Positions 48,429 through 57,554 of a DNA stretch of 64,000 nucleotides are shown in pieces. The stretch spans positions 1-64,000 of the forward strand of contig CBRG010000097.1 in the NCBI GenBank assembly GCA_000470535.1, read 5' to 3'. Each line of letters starts with the position of its first letter. The stretch's first letter is position 1. Below the pieces are notes generated by a model that saw only the letters and a list, made by a program, of their open reading frames with translations, ran no database searches and was not told where the DNA came from. This stretch comes from Streptomyces sp. AW19M42 (GTDB taxonomy: Bacteria > Actinomycetota > Actinomycetes > Streptomycetales > Streptomycetaceae). The translations under genes and the position numbers were made by a program.

Positions 48429-51400
48429 GTGGGTATTGGCGACTTCATCAAGGACATCACGCCCGACTCGGTCGAGGACGTGGTCGAGGACGGCGTCGAG
48501 TGGGCCGGTGACCGGGTCGAGGACGCGGGGAACTGGACGGCGGACCGGCTGGACGACGTCGGCTGGGAGTCCGGTGCGGACTGGGTGCGTGAGCAGTCGC
48601 GTTCGGTCGCCAACCGGATGGGCGCCGAGGTCGACGAGATGGACCTCGGGCAGACCGAGGACAAGACCAAGCTGATCTACGGCAGCTCGGGCAAGCTCGA
48701 CGCCACCGTCTCCAAGCTCCGCGCGTTCCAGGCGGCCTTCGACAGCACCGGCGACGGACTGAAGGGGCTCGACTCCGGTCAGCTCAAGGGCGAGACGGCC
48801 GACGCGCTGCGCACGGCGGTGGGCACCCAGCCGGCCAAGTGGTACGCCGCGGCCGACGCCACTTCCAAGGCGCTCGGCGCCCTCGACTCGTTCGCCTCGA
48901 CCGTCACCTGGGCGCAGGGCCAGGCGCAGACCGCGATCGACAAGTGGAAAGAGGGCGTCAAGGTGTCCGAGACCGCCGCCGACGCGCACCGTAAGAAGGT
49001 CGACGACTTCAACAAGGCGGTCGACCGTTACAACGCCAAGCCGTCGGACAAGCGTGATCCGTCCGAGCTGCCGCCCCGGCCCGCCTCGACGTTCGAGGAC
49101 CCGGGCAAGAAGCTGATGAAGGACGCGCAGGACATCCTGGCCGAGGCCCGCACCCAGCGGAACTCGGCTGCGCAGACCGCCCGCACGGCGATCAGTGCGG
49201 CCCGCGACATGGCGCCGAAGAAGCCCTCGTACACGGAGCAGCTCGGTGACGGGTTCGAGGAACTCCAGGTCATGGGGATGCATCTGGACGGCGGCATCAT
49301 CAAGGCCACCGCGGGCACGCTTAACTTCGTCCGGGGCCTCAACCCCATGGACCCGTACAACCTGACGCATCCGGCCGAGTACGTCACGTCCCTCAACAGT
49401 CTGGCAGCGGGTCTGGTGGTCGCCGCGAACGACCCGACCGGCACCGGCATCCAGCTGGCCAAGGACTTCATGAAGGACCCGGCCGAGGGCCTGGGCCGGC
49501 TGATTCCGGATATCGCGCTGACCGTGGCCACGGGTGGTGGCGGTGCCGCGGTGAAGGGCGTCCGCGTCGCGGAGGAGGCGGCGGAGGCCGCCCGGCTGCG
49601 CAGGCTGGTCGATGACGTACCGGAGGGCACCCACAGACGCCCGGACGGGGAGCGCGTCAGTGACAAGACGGACCCGGTCGACCTCGCCACGGGCCGGATG
49701 TACCTTCCGCAGACCGATGTGACGATCCCCGGCATCCTGCCGCTGGTGTTCATCCGGCGCACCGAGTCCGGTCTGGCGATCGGCCGCTTCCTGGGGCCGT
49801 CCTGGACGTCCACCGTGGATGAGCGCCTCCAGATCGATGCCATCGGCGTCGTCCACGTCACCTCAGACGGCCTCCTGATCCGCTACCCGCACCCGGTGCC
49901 CGGGGCGCCCACCGAGTCGGAGAGGGGAGCATCGCGCACCCTGCTGGCCCGCGACGCCAACGGCGACTACACGGTCACCGACCCCGACAGCGGCCTGGTC
50001 CTCGACTTCAACGCCCCGCGGGGCAGCGAACCCGGGGGCGACGGTGTGGCGTGGCTGGCCGACATCACCGAGCGCAACGGTCACAGGGTCACCATCGACC
50101 GCGACGAGGACGGCCTGCCGCTCGCCCTGGCCCACTCGGCGGGCCACCAGGTGAACCTGTCCCTCACGGACGGACTGGTCACCGCCCTGACCCTGGCCGG
50201 TGCGGGCAAGGACGGCACGGACCTGCCCTTGATGAGCTACGGCTACCGGGACGGCGTCCTGGCCACCGTCACCAAGCCGTCCGGCGCCACCACCACCTTC
50301 GTCCACGACGACCGCCACCGCGTCACCGCCTGGATCGACTCCAACAACAGCCGCTACGACTACGTCTACGACGACCAGGACCGTGTCATATCCGAGGGCG
50401 GCGAGGCCGGCCACGTCCACATCGCCCTGACGTATACGGAACCCGACCCGGAGACGGGCCACCGCACCACCACACTCACCACCGCCGACGGCCACACCAC
50501 CCGCCATGTTTTCGGCCCCGGCTGCCGCCCCCTGGCCGTCACCGACCCACTCGGCCACACCACCCGATTCACCTACGGCCCCCGCGGCAACCTGCTCACC
50601 CGCACCGACCCCCTGGGCCGCACCACCGCCTTCGCCTACGACGAGGACGACCGGCTCATCTCCGTAACCCGCCCTGACGGGAGCGAACTGAGCACCGTGC
50701 GCGGCCCGTTCGGACTGCCGGTGGAGGCCGTCGGGGCAGACGGCACTCGCACGGTCAGTGAGTTCGACGAACGCGGCAACCGCACAGCGGCCACCGACCC
50801 GGCCGGCGCCACGACCCGCTACACCTACGACCGCGCGGGCCGACTCACCTCGGTCACCGACGCCCTGGGCGCCACGACCCAGGTGGTGTGCGACGCGGCC
50901 GGCCTGCCGGTGAAGGCGACCGACCGGGCCGGCGCCGTCATGCTCACGGAGCGGGACGCCCTCGGCAGACCGGTCCGCGCCACCGATCCGGTGGGCGGCG
51001 TCACCCACCTGGAGTGGCACGCCGACGGACAGCTCTCCCACCGCACCGGCCCCGACAGCGCCACCGAGTCATGGACCTACGACGGCGAGGGCAACACCCT
51101 CACGCACACCGACCCGAGCGGCGGAGTGACCCGCTTCGAGTACACCCACTTCGACCTCCTCGCCGCCCGCACCGGACCCGACGGTGCCCGCTACGAATTC
51201 GAGCACGACAACGAACTGCGCCTGACTCGGGTGACCAATCCCCAGGGGCTCGCGTGGAGTTACGAGTACGATCCGGCGAACCGCCGCATATCGGAAACCG
51301 ACTTCGACGGCCGAACCCTCAGATACCGTCTCGATGCCGCAGGGCAGCTGATGTCCCGCACCGATGCCCTCGGTGGCGTCCTCACTCTGGAGCACGACCG

Positions 51401-53189
51401 GCTCGGCCGAATGATCAGGAAGGACACCGGCGGCAGGACGACCACTTACGCCTACGACGCGTCGGGACGCCTCTTGCAGGCATCCGGCCCGGATGGCGAC
51501 CTGATCCGCCATTACGACCGGCGCGGCCTGCTCAAGACCGAACTCGTCGACGGCCACGCCATCACCTACGTGTACGACGCACTCGGCCGCCGGAGTCGAC
51601 GCGTGACCCCGACCGGACATGCCACCACGTACGCCTATGATGTGGCAGGCCGCCTCGATCTGATGGCCGCGAGCGGCCATCAGATCGACTTCACCCATGA
51701 CTCCGCAGACCGTGAAGTGTCGCGTTCCTATGGCGACACGATGACTCTGTCATTTGTCCGGGACGAAGCCGGCAGGCCTTCCGCCCAGTACCTCACGGCC
51801 GGTGGACGGACCCTGAACAGCCGTACGTACGCCTACCGTGCCGATGGTCACCTCACCGCCGTGGACGATCAGTTGTCCGGCAGCCGGTCGTTCGAACTGG
51901 ACAACGTCGGCCGTGTCACCGCCGTCCACGCCGACCGGTGGACCGAACGCTACGCCTACGACCTCGTCGGCAACCAGACCCAAGCCTCCTGGCCCTCAAC
52001 GCATCCGGGCCACGAGACGACCGGCCCTCGCACGTACACAGGCACCACGATCACTCGTGCCGGCAACAGCCGCTTCGAACATGACCGTCTCGGGCGCGTG
52101 GTCCTCAGACAGCGGACCCGCCTGTCCCGCAAGCCACAGACTTGGCGCTACGCATGGGACTCCGAAAGCCGCCTCACCTCGGTCGTCACGCCGGACGGCA
52201 CCCTCTGGAAGTACCGTTACGACCCACTGGGCCGCCGCATCGCCAAACAACTTCTCGCGGACGACGGTGAGACGGTTCTGGAGGAAACCCGTTTCACCTG
52301 GGACGGCATGGTCCTGTGCGAACAGACGACCGTCTCCCATGACCTGCCGCACATCGTCGCACTCACCTGGGATCATCGCGGCTCGACCCCCCTCGCCCAG
52401 ACCGACCGCATCCTTTGCCGCGACGCGGGCCAGCGGGAGATCGACCGCCGCTTCTTCGCCATCGTCACGGACCTGGTCGGCACCCCGACCGAACTGGTCG
52501 CAGAGAACGGAGACATCGCCTGGCACACCCGGTCCACCCTCTGGGGCACCACCGCCTGGAGCCGGAGCAGCACTGCCTACACGCCCCTCCGCTTTCCCGG
52601 CCAGTACCACGACCCCGAAACCGGCCTTCATTACAACCTCTTCCGGCACTACGACCCCACCACGGCCCGCTATCTCACCCCGGATCCGCTCGGTCTCGCT
52701 CCCGCGCCCAACCCGGCCACGTACGTCCAGAATCCGCACGCCTGGACGGACCCACTTGGCCTTTCACCGTGCGAGGGGAAGGGACGAAACGCGGAGGTCG
52801 ATCCCCGAAAGCTCGATTACCTGTTCAATAAGAACATTAAAGCGGACTCCCACAACTCGCCGAGGGCACTCCAGAACGAACTGCAACTCAATAGGATCGG
52901 AATACCAGACACTCCGGAGATGCGGAAATATGTCACCGATCACCTGGCCCATACTGCCGAACAGCCGTTCGGGCGCACATTCAGCAAGGAGTGGGACGGC
53001 GGAAGCGGTGATTTCGGCGTGACCGAATCTGTTCTCTACGGCCCGCACGGAGCACTTGGCGTCGAAAGTACCTGGCAGATTCTGCCGGACGGCGCACATA
53101 GACTCTCCACGGTCATCTTCCGCGGCAGCGGCCCGAATGTCAGTATTCACGGCAGCCTGAAGCACTGGCCGCCGTACAGTGGAAAGTGA
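48429..53189 (+). CDS. RHS-repeat polymorphic toxin, type VII-like N-terminus
   Basis: A 1586-residue toxin. Residues 60-270 are a long helical T7SS-type region (SKLRAFQAAFDSTGDGLKGL...), then a short hydrophobic stretch to about 395. A DUF6531 domain (DPVDLATGRMYLPQTDV) begins near 415; RHS/YD repeats (YDxxGRL...) run to about 1390. The RHS core end is RYLTPDPLGL...WTDPLGLSP at 1415-1447. The variable C-terminal toxin is residues 1448-1586 (KLDYLFNKNIKADSHNSPRA...), unassigned by me; its DNA is clearly less GC-rich. GTG 48429. The next gene, overlapping by GTGA, is the expected immunity gene. Confidence 0.9.
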   Translation: MGIGDFIKDITPDSVEDVVEDGVEWAGDRVEDAGNWTADRLDDVGWESGADWVREQSRSVANRMGAEVDEMDLGQTEDKTKLIYGSSGKLDATVSKLRAFQAAFDSTGDGLKGLDSGQLKGETADALRTAVGTQPAKWYAAADATSKALGALDSFASTVTWAQGQAQTAIDKWKEGVKVSETAADAHRKKVDDFNKAVDRYNAKPSDKRDPSELPPRPASTFEDPGKKLMKDAQDILAEARTQRNSAAQTARTAISAARDMAPKKPSYTEQLGDGFEELQVMGMHLDGGIIKATAGTLNFVRGLNPMDPYNLTHPAEYVTSLNSLAAGLVVAANDPTGTGIQLAKDFMKDPAEGLGRLIPDIALTVATGGGGAAVKGVRVAEEAAEAARLRRLVDDVPEGTHRRPDGERVSDKTDPVDLATGRMYLPQTDVTIPGILPLVFIRRTESGLAIGRFLGPSWTSTVDERLQIDAIGVVHVTSDGLLIRYPHPVPGAPTESERGASRTLLARDANGDYTVTDPDSGLVLDFNAPRGSEPGGDGVAWLADITERNGHRVTIDRDEDGLPLALAHSAGHQVNLSLTDGLVTALTLAGAGKDGTDLPLMSYGYRDGVLATVTKPSGATTTFVHDDRHRVTAWIDSNNSRYDYVYDDQDRVISEGGEAGHVHIALTYTEPDPETGHRTTTLTTADGHTTRHVFGPGCRPLAVTDPLGHTTRFTYGPRGNLLTRTDPLGRTTAFAYDEDDRLISVTRPDGSELSTVRGPFGLPVEAVGADGTRTVSEFDERGNRTAATDPAGATTRYTYDRAGRLTSVTDALGATTQVVCDAAGLPVKATDRAGAVMLTERDALGRPVRATDPVGGVTHLEWHADGQLSHRTGPDSATESWTYDGEGNTLTHTDPSGGVTRFEYTHFDLLAARTGPDGARYEFEHDNELRLTRVTNPQGLAWSYEYDPANRRISETDFDGRTLRYRLDAAGQLMSRTDALGGVLTLEHDRLGRMIRKDTGGRTTTYAYDASGRLLQASGPDGDLIRHYDRRGLLKTELVDGHAITYVYDALGRRSRRVTPTGHATTYAYDVAGRLDLMAASGHQIDFTHDSADREVSRSYGDTMTLSFVRDEAGRPSAQYLTAGGRTLNSRTYAYRADGHLTAVDDQLSGSRSFELDNVGRVTAVHADRWTERYAYDLVGNQTQASWPSTHPGHETTGPRTYTGTTITRAGNSRFEHDRLGRVVLRQRTRLSRKPQTWRYAWDSESRLTSVVTPDGTLWKYRYDPLGRRIAKQLLADDGETVLEETRFTWDGMVLCEQTTVSHDLPHIVALTWDHRGSTPLAQTDRILCRDAGQREIDRRFFAIVTDLVGTPTELVAENGDIAWHTRSTLWGTTAWSRSSTAYTPLRFPGQYHDPETGLHYNLFRHYDPTTARYLTPDPLGLAPAPNPATYVQNPHAWTDPLGLSPCEGKGRNAEVDPRKLDYLFNKNIKADSHNSPRALQNELQLNRIGIPDTPEMRKYVTDHLAHTAEQPFGRTFSKEWDGGSGDFGVTESVLYGPHGALGVESTWQILPDGAHRLSTVIFRGSGPNVSIHGSLKHWPPYSGK

Positions 53190-53548
53190 AGGCGGACGTG
53201 TACCGAGAGTTCCTCACCCCAGACGACGAAGAGGTCTACGAGGCCATCGGTGAATGGCCGGATTCGGACGAAAGTGGCACACGGTTTCTCACTCTACAGG
53301 ATAATTCAGGGCAATCCATCACTTTCTCCTACGATGCGCTGGCGAGGTCAGTGAGGATCCGCTGGGTGAACGAGCAGGGCGTCGAGATCCTGGATTTCTT
53401 CCGCGAAAGCGCAACGCGCCTTTCCTTCACCTCGGGGCAATCAACAAAACACATTTCCATCGACTTCCATACGGGCGAGTGTGCAGGGACCACGGAGATT
53501 CAGCTGATGCCCCGACTCTCGGTACGCGACCGCCTCCTGCTCCAATAA
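53186..53548 (+). CDS. Candidate immunity protein of the RHS toxin
   Basis: A 120-residue acidic, beta-rich protein (EEVYEAIGEWPDSDESGTRFLTL; QSITFSYDALARSVRIRWVNEQG). GTG 53186 overlaps the toxin stop (GTGA), and its DNA is less GC-rich than flanking genes, as is the toxin tip. Location, size and coupling are the hallmarks of a cognate immunity protein. I do not recognise the family. Confidence 0.8.
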   Translation: MKADVYREFLTPDDEEVYEAIGEWPDSDESGTRFLTLQDNSGQSITFSYDALARSVRIRWVNEQGVEILDFFRESATRLSFTSGQSTKHISIDFHTGECAGTTEIQLMPRLSVRDRLLLQ

Positions 53549-54294
53549 GAATTTCGACAGGAAGCGCTTCCCCTTCATCGAATCGGTGCTGACTCACCGA
53601 ATTCTTCATCGCCCTGGGAGGAGAGGGCCACGTGGCGGTCCCCGACGCCACTCCAGTGACACCGAGGCTCCGCAGTTGCTCGCCACGAGCAGGCATTGGC
53701 CTCAGGATTTCACGTGGCTGGGTGTCCGATGCATGATCAGAAACGTGAAGAGTGCTCCTGGCCTGCAACGATAGGGCTTGTCTGAAGATCCTGCTGGACT
53801 GGCCCTGGCGGTTGCACTGGGTGGGGACTGGCTGGCGGATGTCGCGATGCTGCGGGCCGAACCGGCCGTGTTCGGGCCACTTCGTCGGGATCGGTGATCG
53901 CAACGCCCTGCACCAGGACATCCCCGGTCTCCACATCCTCGTAGAGCGTTGGGCATCCGTTGTTCCCTGAGTTGCTTCCGATGCACCCCAGTCTTCGGCC
54001 CACAGCCGCTCCTCTCACTGTCGGACTGGTCGGATCAAGATGCCTTGGTGTCGCCCTACAGCGAAGGCTGGTTGCTCCCGCCGGGGTCGTGTGGGCGCCC
54101 GGGCGGGTACACGGAGCCGGGCTGGAGGGGCTGCGTCTGCCAGGGTGAAGACATTGTCGTGGTCAAGGGGGCCCGGATCCGTAGCCGGCCAGGCAATCAC
54201 CGCGTACGGGCCGTCGGGAACCAGGGGGGAAAGACACCGAGCAAGGGCGGATTCATGCCACCGGTGAGGAAGATCGACATGGGCGGGATACACC
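53549..54294. other. Degenerate spacer with transposase relic
   Basis: No intact gene is supported in these 746 bp. It contains an IS1380-like transposase fragment (separate entry) and otherwise short frames without ribosome sites on both strands. The right end (54250-54294, ending GGGATACACC) matches the leader style of the downstream paralogue copies. It reads as rearranged, decaying cassette DNA. Confidence 0.5.
53799..53898 (+). pseudogene. IS1380-like transposase fragment
   Basis: The frame reads LALAVALGGDWLADVAMLR, then AEPAVFGPL and a stop. This is the N-terminal GGDCLADVAMLRAEPxxFG block typical of actinomycete IS1380-family transposases. Only about 33 codons remain and no terminal repeats are visible. 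It marks past IS activity in the toxin locus. Confidence 0.55.
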
Positions 54295-54600
54295 GTGAAG
54301 CTGACTTTCGGCGACGGCTGGCGCGCGGCGGTAGCAGGAGATCCCCTCCTTCTCCTTCCCCGCTTTGCGGGCACTTCTGTGCGCATCGTGCCCTGCACGG
54401 GCGTGAGGGAGCGGGATACGTTCCTCATGGAGACGTTCGGCAGTCAGGAAGTCTTGTGGGATGCCCCTGACGTCTTCCGGTTCGCCGATTACCCACACCG
54501 ACGTCGTAGAGGGCAGGATTCCCGGCAAGCAAGGCAACATGGCGCCCGGCGTGAAGATCCGATGAGGAGTATTCACCGTGAAGATCACCATCGATGGTGA
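54295..54600 (+). pseudogene. Truncated copy 1 of the ~250-residue cassette family
   Basis: The first 63 codons (KLTFGDGWRAAVAGDP...APDVFRFA) are nearly identical, also at DNA level, to the gene at 60432. At about 54484 the similarity stops abruptly and the frame runs into unrelated Arg/His-rich sequence to 54600, overlapping the start of copy 2. GTG 54295 lies in a GGGATACACC context. A partial duplication by recombination is the likely origin. Confidence 0.75.
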
Positions 54601-55330
54601 CTGGACCGCGACCGTGGCGGGGGAGCCCCTGGCCGTTGCACCGCGCTTCGACTTCCGGGACTTCCGTGTGTACATCGGAAGTTACACGGACGTGGAAGAG
54701 CGCTCGCAGTTCCAGCTCGACACCTTCGGTAGTACGGAATGGCTGTGGGACACCCCCGACGAGCTTCGCTTCGACCGGGAGAGCCGGCAACTGGTTGGCG
54801 CGGAGTTCCGCCTCCCCAACGATGCTGTGGACGCCGAGGACAGCCTGTGCGTACCCGTCACACCTGCCGTCCGGCCGGGCGGGCTTCGTGCAGATGAGGT
54901 CCGGGACTTCCGCATGGCGACGACCACGGAGCTGTGCCGCGCTCCCGGAGACACCGTACTGACGTGTCTGCGCGACCTCGACGTGCTCGACGAGCCGCTG
55001 GATGCCCGCATCGGTATCGCCCCTGCCGTGGCGCTCCTCGTCCAGCACGGCACGGTCGTCGGCTGGAGCCTCACGGATCCCGTGTGCTACCTGACCAGTG
55101 GGTTCACTGCCTCGGACCCGTCTCCTCCGGCCCCTGCCACTCGGTCCTTGTTCACCCAGTGCCTGGACTTGGCCACCACCTCGTTCGACGAGCTGAGGGA
55201 GCGGAACCAGGCCGCTCTGACCCGACTCAGGTCACTCGACGACGCTCTGCGCAACCAGCCCGACGACCGCCACCGGGCCGACGCCCTCCACAGGCTCATC
55301 GCGCAACTCGTCGAGGACTACGCTGGATGA
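54578..55330 (+). CDS. Copy 2 of the ~250-residue cassette family, candidate immunity protein
   Basis: A 250-residue soluble protein of a family present four times here. Conserved blocks: an N-terminal DGDWTATVAGEPL beta pattern, DTFGSTEWLWDTPDELRFD, GGLRADEVRDFR, LDARIGIAPAVALLVQHG, VVGWSLTDP, and a C-terminal helix ending RADALHRLIAQLVEDY. GTG 54578 follows GAGGAG. Its 3' flank (TGATCGCGAGCCGGTC) also occurs after copy 4. Position behind the RHS toxin suggests immunity proteins; I do not recognise the family. Confidence 0.75.
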   Translation: MKITIDGDWTATVAGEPLAVAPRFDFRDFRVYIGSYTDVEERSQFQLDTFGSTEWLWDTPDELRFDRESRQLVGAEFRLPNDAVDAEDSLCVPVTPAVRPGGLRADEVRDFRMATTTELCRAPGDTVLTCLRDLDVLDEPLDARIGIAPAVALLVQHGTVVGWSLTDPVCYLTSGFTASDPSPPAPATRSLFTQCLDLATTSFDELRERNQAALTRLRSLDDALRNQPDDRHRADALHRLIAQLVEDYAG

Positions 55331-55429
55331 TCGCGAGCCGGTCGGTGGTGTTCGTGAGCGAGGAATCAACTCGGTGCGGATTCGGCTGACAGCAGGTCAG
55401 GATGAGGTGCTTGGGAAGCGTGGGGACCG

Positions 55430-56449
55430 TCAGCGCAGTCTCAGTTGTTCGCGTAGGCGCTTCACGTGGGCCTGGATGTCGCGTTCGATGCCTGGCTCCT
55501 CGGTGGACGCCGGATCGGCGGGGGTGGCCTGGGCGGGTTCGCGGCAGGGGCCGCACAAGCCGTCTCGGAAGGCTTCGGCCTTGCCCGGTGCGCCGCAGTC
55601 GGTGCACTCGACCATCAGGCGGGGGGCTGAGGTGCCGCTCTGCGGTGCGGGGGCTGCGGCGGCGGGCCGGTGGGGCGGGAGCTTGGTGATCAGGCGCTTC
55701 CGGACGAAGCCGAGTGGTGAGTCGATGGTCGCGGGCAGCCCTGCGGTGACGGTGTGGATGAGGTAGTCGGCGTCCACGCCGCGTGCGAACCATTCGGCGG
55801 CCGACTCCTCCAGTTCCCGGCAGTCCTCCTCGGAGAGTCCCAGGCGCCTGTCGGCAGGGCCCAGCCGGGTCAGGGCGAGGTAGGCGGGTGACGGGTCTGC
55901 CGGGGCGGTGCGCTGTTGCGGTACGACGAGTGCGGGTGCGGGTGCCTCGGGTGTCGCGGGGGCTGCGGGTTCGGCCGGGACCCACGGGGGAGGGGGTGTG
56001 GCCGGTGCGGGCTCCGGTTGGTGCAGGCGGTGGCCCGCTTCGGCGGTGAGGAAGGTGTTCCACCACTCGTTGTCGCGGGCCATGCGCGACCAGAAGGTGC
56101 GGGTGACCCAGCGGACGTTATCGCCGTCACCGACCGCGCACCGCGCCTGGCGCAGGTGTCCGGCCACGCCCAGGGCCCGCAGCGCGCTGCCTACGGCCAT
56201 CTGCCCGTACAGGGGCTGGCACTTGGCGAGCCACTTGATGTTCATCGCCGAGCCCTCGGGGAGCTGGTCGACGTATCCGGCGATGTACTGCTCCCGGTCC
56301 GGCAGGAACGCGAAGTCGTCGGCGCGGGGAGGGCGCTGGTCCGGGACGGAACGCTTGCCGTAGCCGGGGCTGGCCTTCGGGCAGACGGTCGGGGCGGGGG
56401 CCGGGACTGTGGGCGTCGGCAGGGCGGAGCTAAAGTTCTGGGTAGCCAC
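55430..56449 (-). CDS. Zn-ribbon and winged-helix-like hypothetical protein
   Basis: A 339-residue protein. Residues 65-135 (GSAMNIKWLAKCQPLYGQMAVGSALRALGVAGHLRQARC...VRWVTRTF) look like a winged helix of MarR or replication type; a Pro/Ala linker follows; residues 195-260 are helical (LSEEDCRELEESAAEWFARGV). The C-terminus has a zinc ribbon CTDCGAPGKAEAFRDGLCGPC. Such proteins are common, variable Streptomyces accessory genes, sometimes called helix-turn-helix proteins. It is transcribed against the cassettes around it. GTG start 56449. Confidence 0.7.
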   Translation of the reverse strand: MATQNFSSALPTPTVPAPAPTVCPKASPGYGKRSVPDQRPPRADDFAFLPDREQYIAGYVDQLPEGSAMNIKWLAKCQPLYGQMAVGSALRALGVAGHLRQARCAVGDGDNVRWVTRTFWSRMARDNEWWNTFLTAEAGHRLHQPEPAPATPPPPWVPAEPAAPATPEAPAPALVVPQQRTAPADPSPAYLALTRLGPADRRLGLSEEDCRELEESAAEWFARGVDADYLIHTVTAGLPATIDSPLGFVRKRLITKLPPHRPAAAAPAPQSGTSAPRLMVECTDCGAPGKAEAFRDGLCGPCREPAQATPADPASTEEPGIERDIQAHVKRLREQLRLR

Positions 56450-56810
56450 GAGATCGGGTCGCTTTCATCGATCTTGGGTGAGACCCCGGCGGGTGCTTCA
56501 ACACCGCGTCGGGGTCGTTTCGTTGGGGGCACGGTAAGCAGCCGCGACGCTGCGCCGCAAGTCGGTCACAAATAGTCACACTTGCTCGCCGTTACGGGTC
56601 AGGGAGGTAGGGAGGTTCTCCCAACCTCTTTCTTTTACCCACCGGTTGTCAGACATCGCTCGAATCTCGGAGCTCGAATCCCGGCTCTCGTATCCCGAGG
56701 TTCGAGACTCGGGCCGCCCCTCCCTCGCGTACCCACGAAAGAGTGAACAGGCGTCCGACGCTCGGAGCTCGACACCAGAGCCCCGAGCCCCGAGCTCTGG
56801 GCGCTCGGTG
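56450..56810. other. Intergenic region between regulator-like gene and cassette relic
   Basis: This stretch carries no gene I can support. Around 56640-56800 the sequence shows clustered GAGCTC, CGAGTC and CTCGGAGC elements (reiterated GAGCTCGA/TCTCGTATCC motifs) and is less GC-rich than its surroundings. It may include the promoter of the leftward gene at 56449. An open frame through it is only the upstream extension of the next relic. Confidence 0.4.
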
Positions 56811-56978
56811 ATGTCATTCACGACGGACTCGGAGATGGCGAAGTGCATCGCCGCGGGCGGGCCTGTCTACCGTGCCATGATCCATCCGAGCGAAGGGATC
56901 TGGCGGAGCCTGCCTGGATCAGGAGAGAGTGAAGTCCTGATCCCTGACATGATCAAGGTGGACCCGTGGACGGGCTGA
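56811..56978 (+). pseudogene. C-terminal fragment of an ADP-ribosyltransferase-like toxin
   Basis: The 55-codon frame reads FTTDSEMAKCIAAGGPVYRAMIH and ends GSGESEVLIPDMIKV. The E-S-E followed by a VLIP strand matches the ExE turn and strand that end many R-S-E class ADP-ribosyltransferase toxins. No upstream ART part, RHS sequence or signal remains, so this is an orphan toxin tip. It overlaps the next gene by 13 bp, the spacing expected for a toxin-immunity junction. Confidence 0.5.
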
Positions 56979-57439
56979 CAGCGCGATTTCGCAAGTGGGA
57001 CACGCAGTACTTTCCGGCAGGAGAACTGGTCAGGGCTGACGAACCGATCCGCGAATTCGACGAGTTGGAGGACCGCTTGCTCGCGGACCACCCTCGAATG
57101 CGCCGTATCGTGCTCCGTCCACGTCCTGAGTGGCCGCTTTTCCGCTATTACCTGCACTGGAGCGACGGAACCGACCTGGTGTCTCTCGACAGGCGGGTGG
57201 CTGCCGGGACAGCAACCGAAGCGGACTTTGCCGGGGCCGTTGTCGGAGAGCCATATGGCACCTCGCACCCAGCCTGTGGTGCGAAGTTCCAGGTGGTCGA
57301 AATGACCACAATTATTGCCTTTTTCTCCGACAGTCTCGAGCGCTCACGTGCCCACTCGTACCGCAACGAGTGCCCGGTCTGCGGTGGTCATTTCAGGGGC
57401 AGTGCGCTGGAGTTCATCACACCACCCGAAGCGCTGTAA
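56966..57439 (+). CDS. Cassette protein with C-terminal CxxC, candidate immunity to the ART tip
   Basis: A 157-residue protein: an alpha/beta N-terminal part (RADEPIREFDELEDRLLADH; RPEWPLFRYYLHWSDGTDLVSLDRRVAAG) and a metal-binding-like end with HPACGAKF and CPVCGGHFRGSALEFITPPE. It starts inside the ART-like relic, so it may be its immunity gene. A decayed copy of its last ~40 codons lies at 60221-60344, again directly before a member of the ~250-residue family, so the two genes have moved or duplicated as a pair. Confidence 0.7.
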   Translation: MDGLTARFRKWDTQYFPAGELVRADEPIREFDELEDRLLADHPRMRRIVLRPRPEWPLFRYYLHWSDGTDLVSLDRRVAAGTATEADFAGAVVGEPYGTSHPACGAKFQVVEMTTIIAFFSDSLERSRAHSYRNECPVCGGHFRGSALEFITPPEAL

Positions 57440-57554
57440 GGCTCGCCCGGGTCGCGTCCGGGCCGGGCCAGTGACGAGGGGCTCGGTCGTGGAGGGCCCG
57501 GCTTCCTGGCACGTTCGGCACATGGGCCCGGGGCACAGATCAGGAGGAGGTTGA

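Noticed and set aside
48429..49000. LXG or PAAR start for the RHS toxin
   Set aside because: No PAAR motif (expected for type VI) is present; the helical N-terminus and SseB/WXG-like neighbours fit a type VII-like route better.
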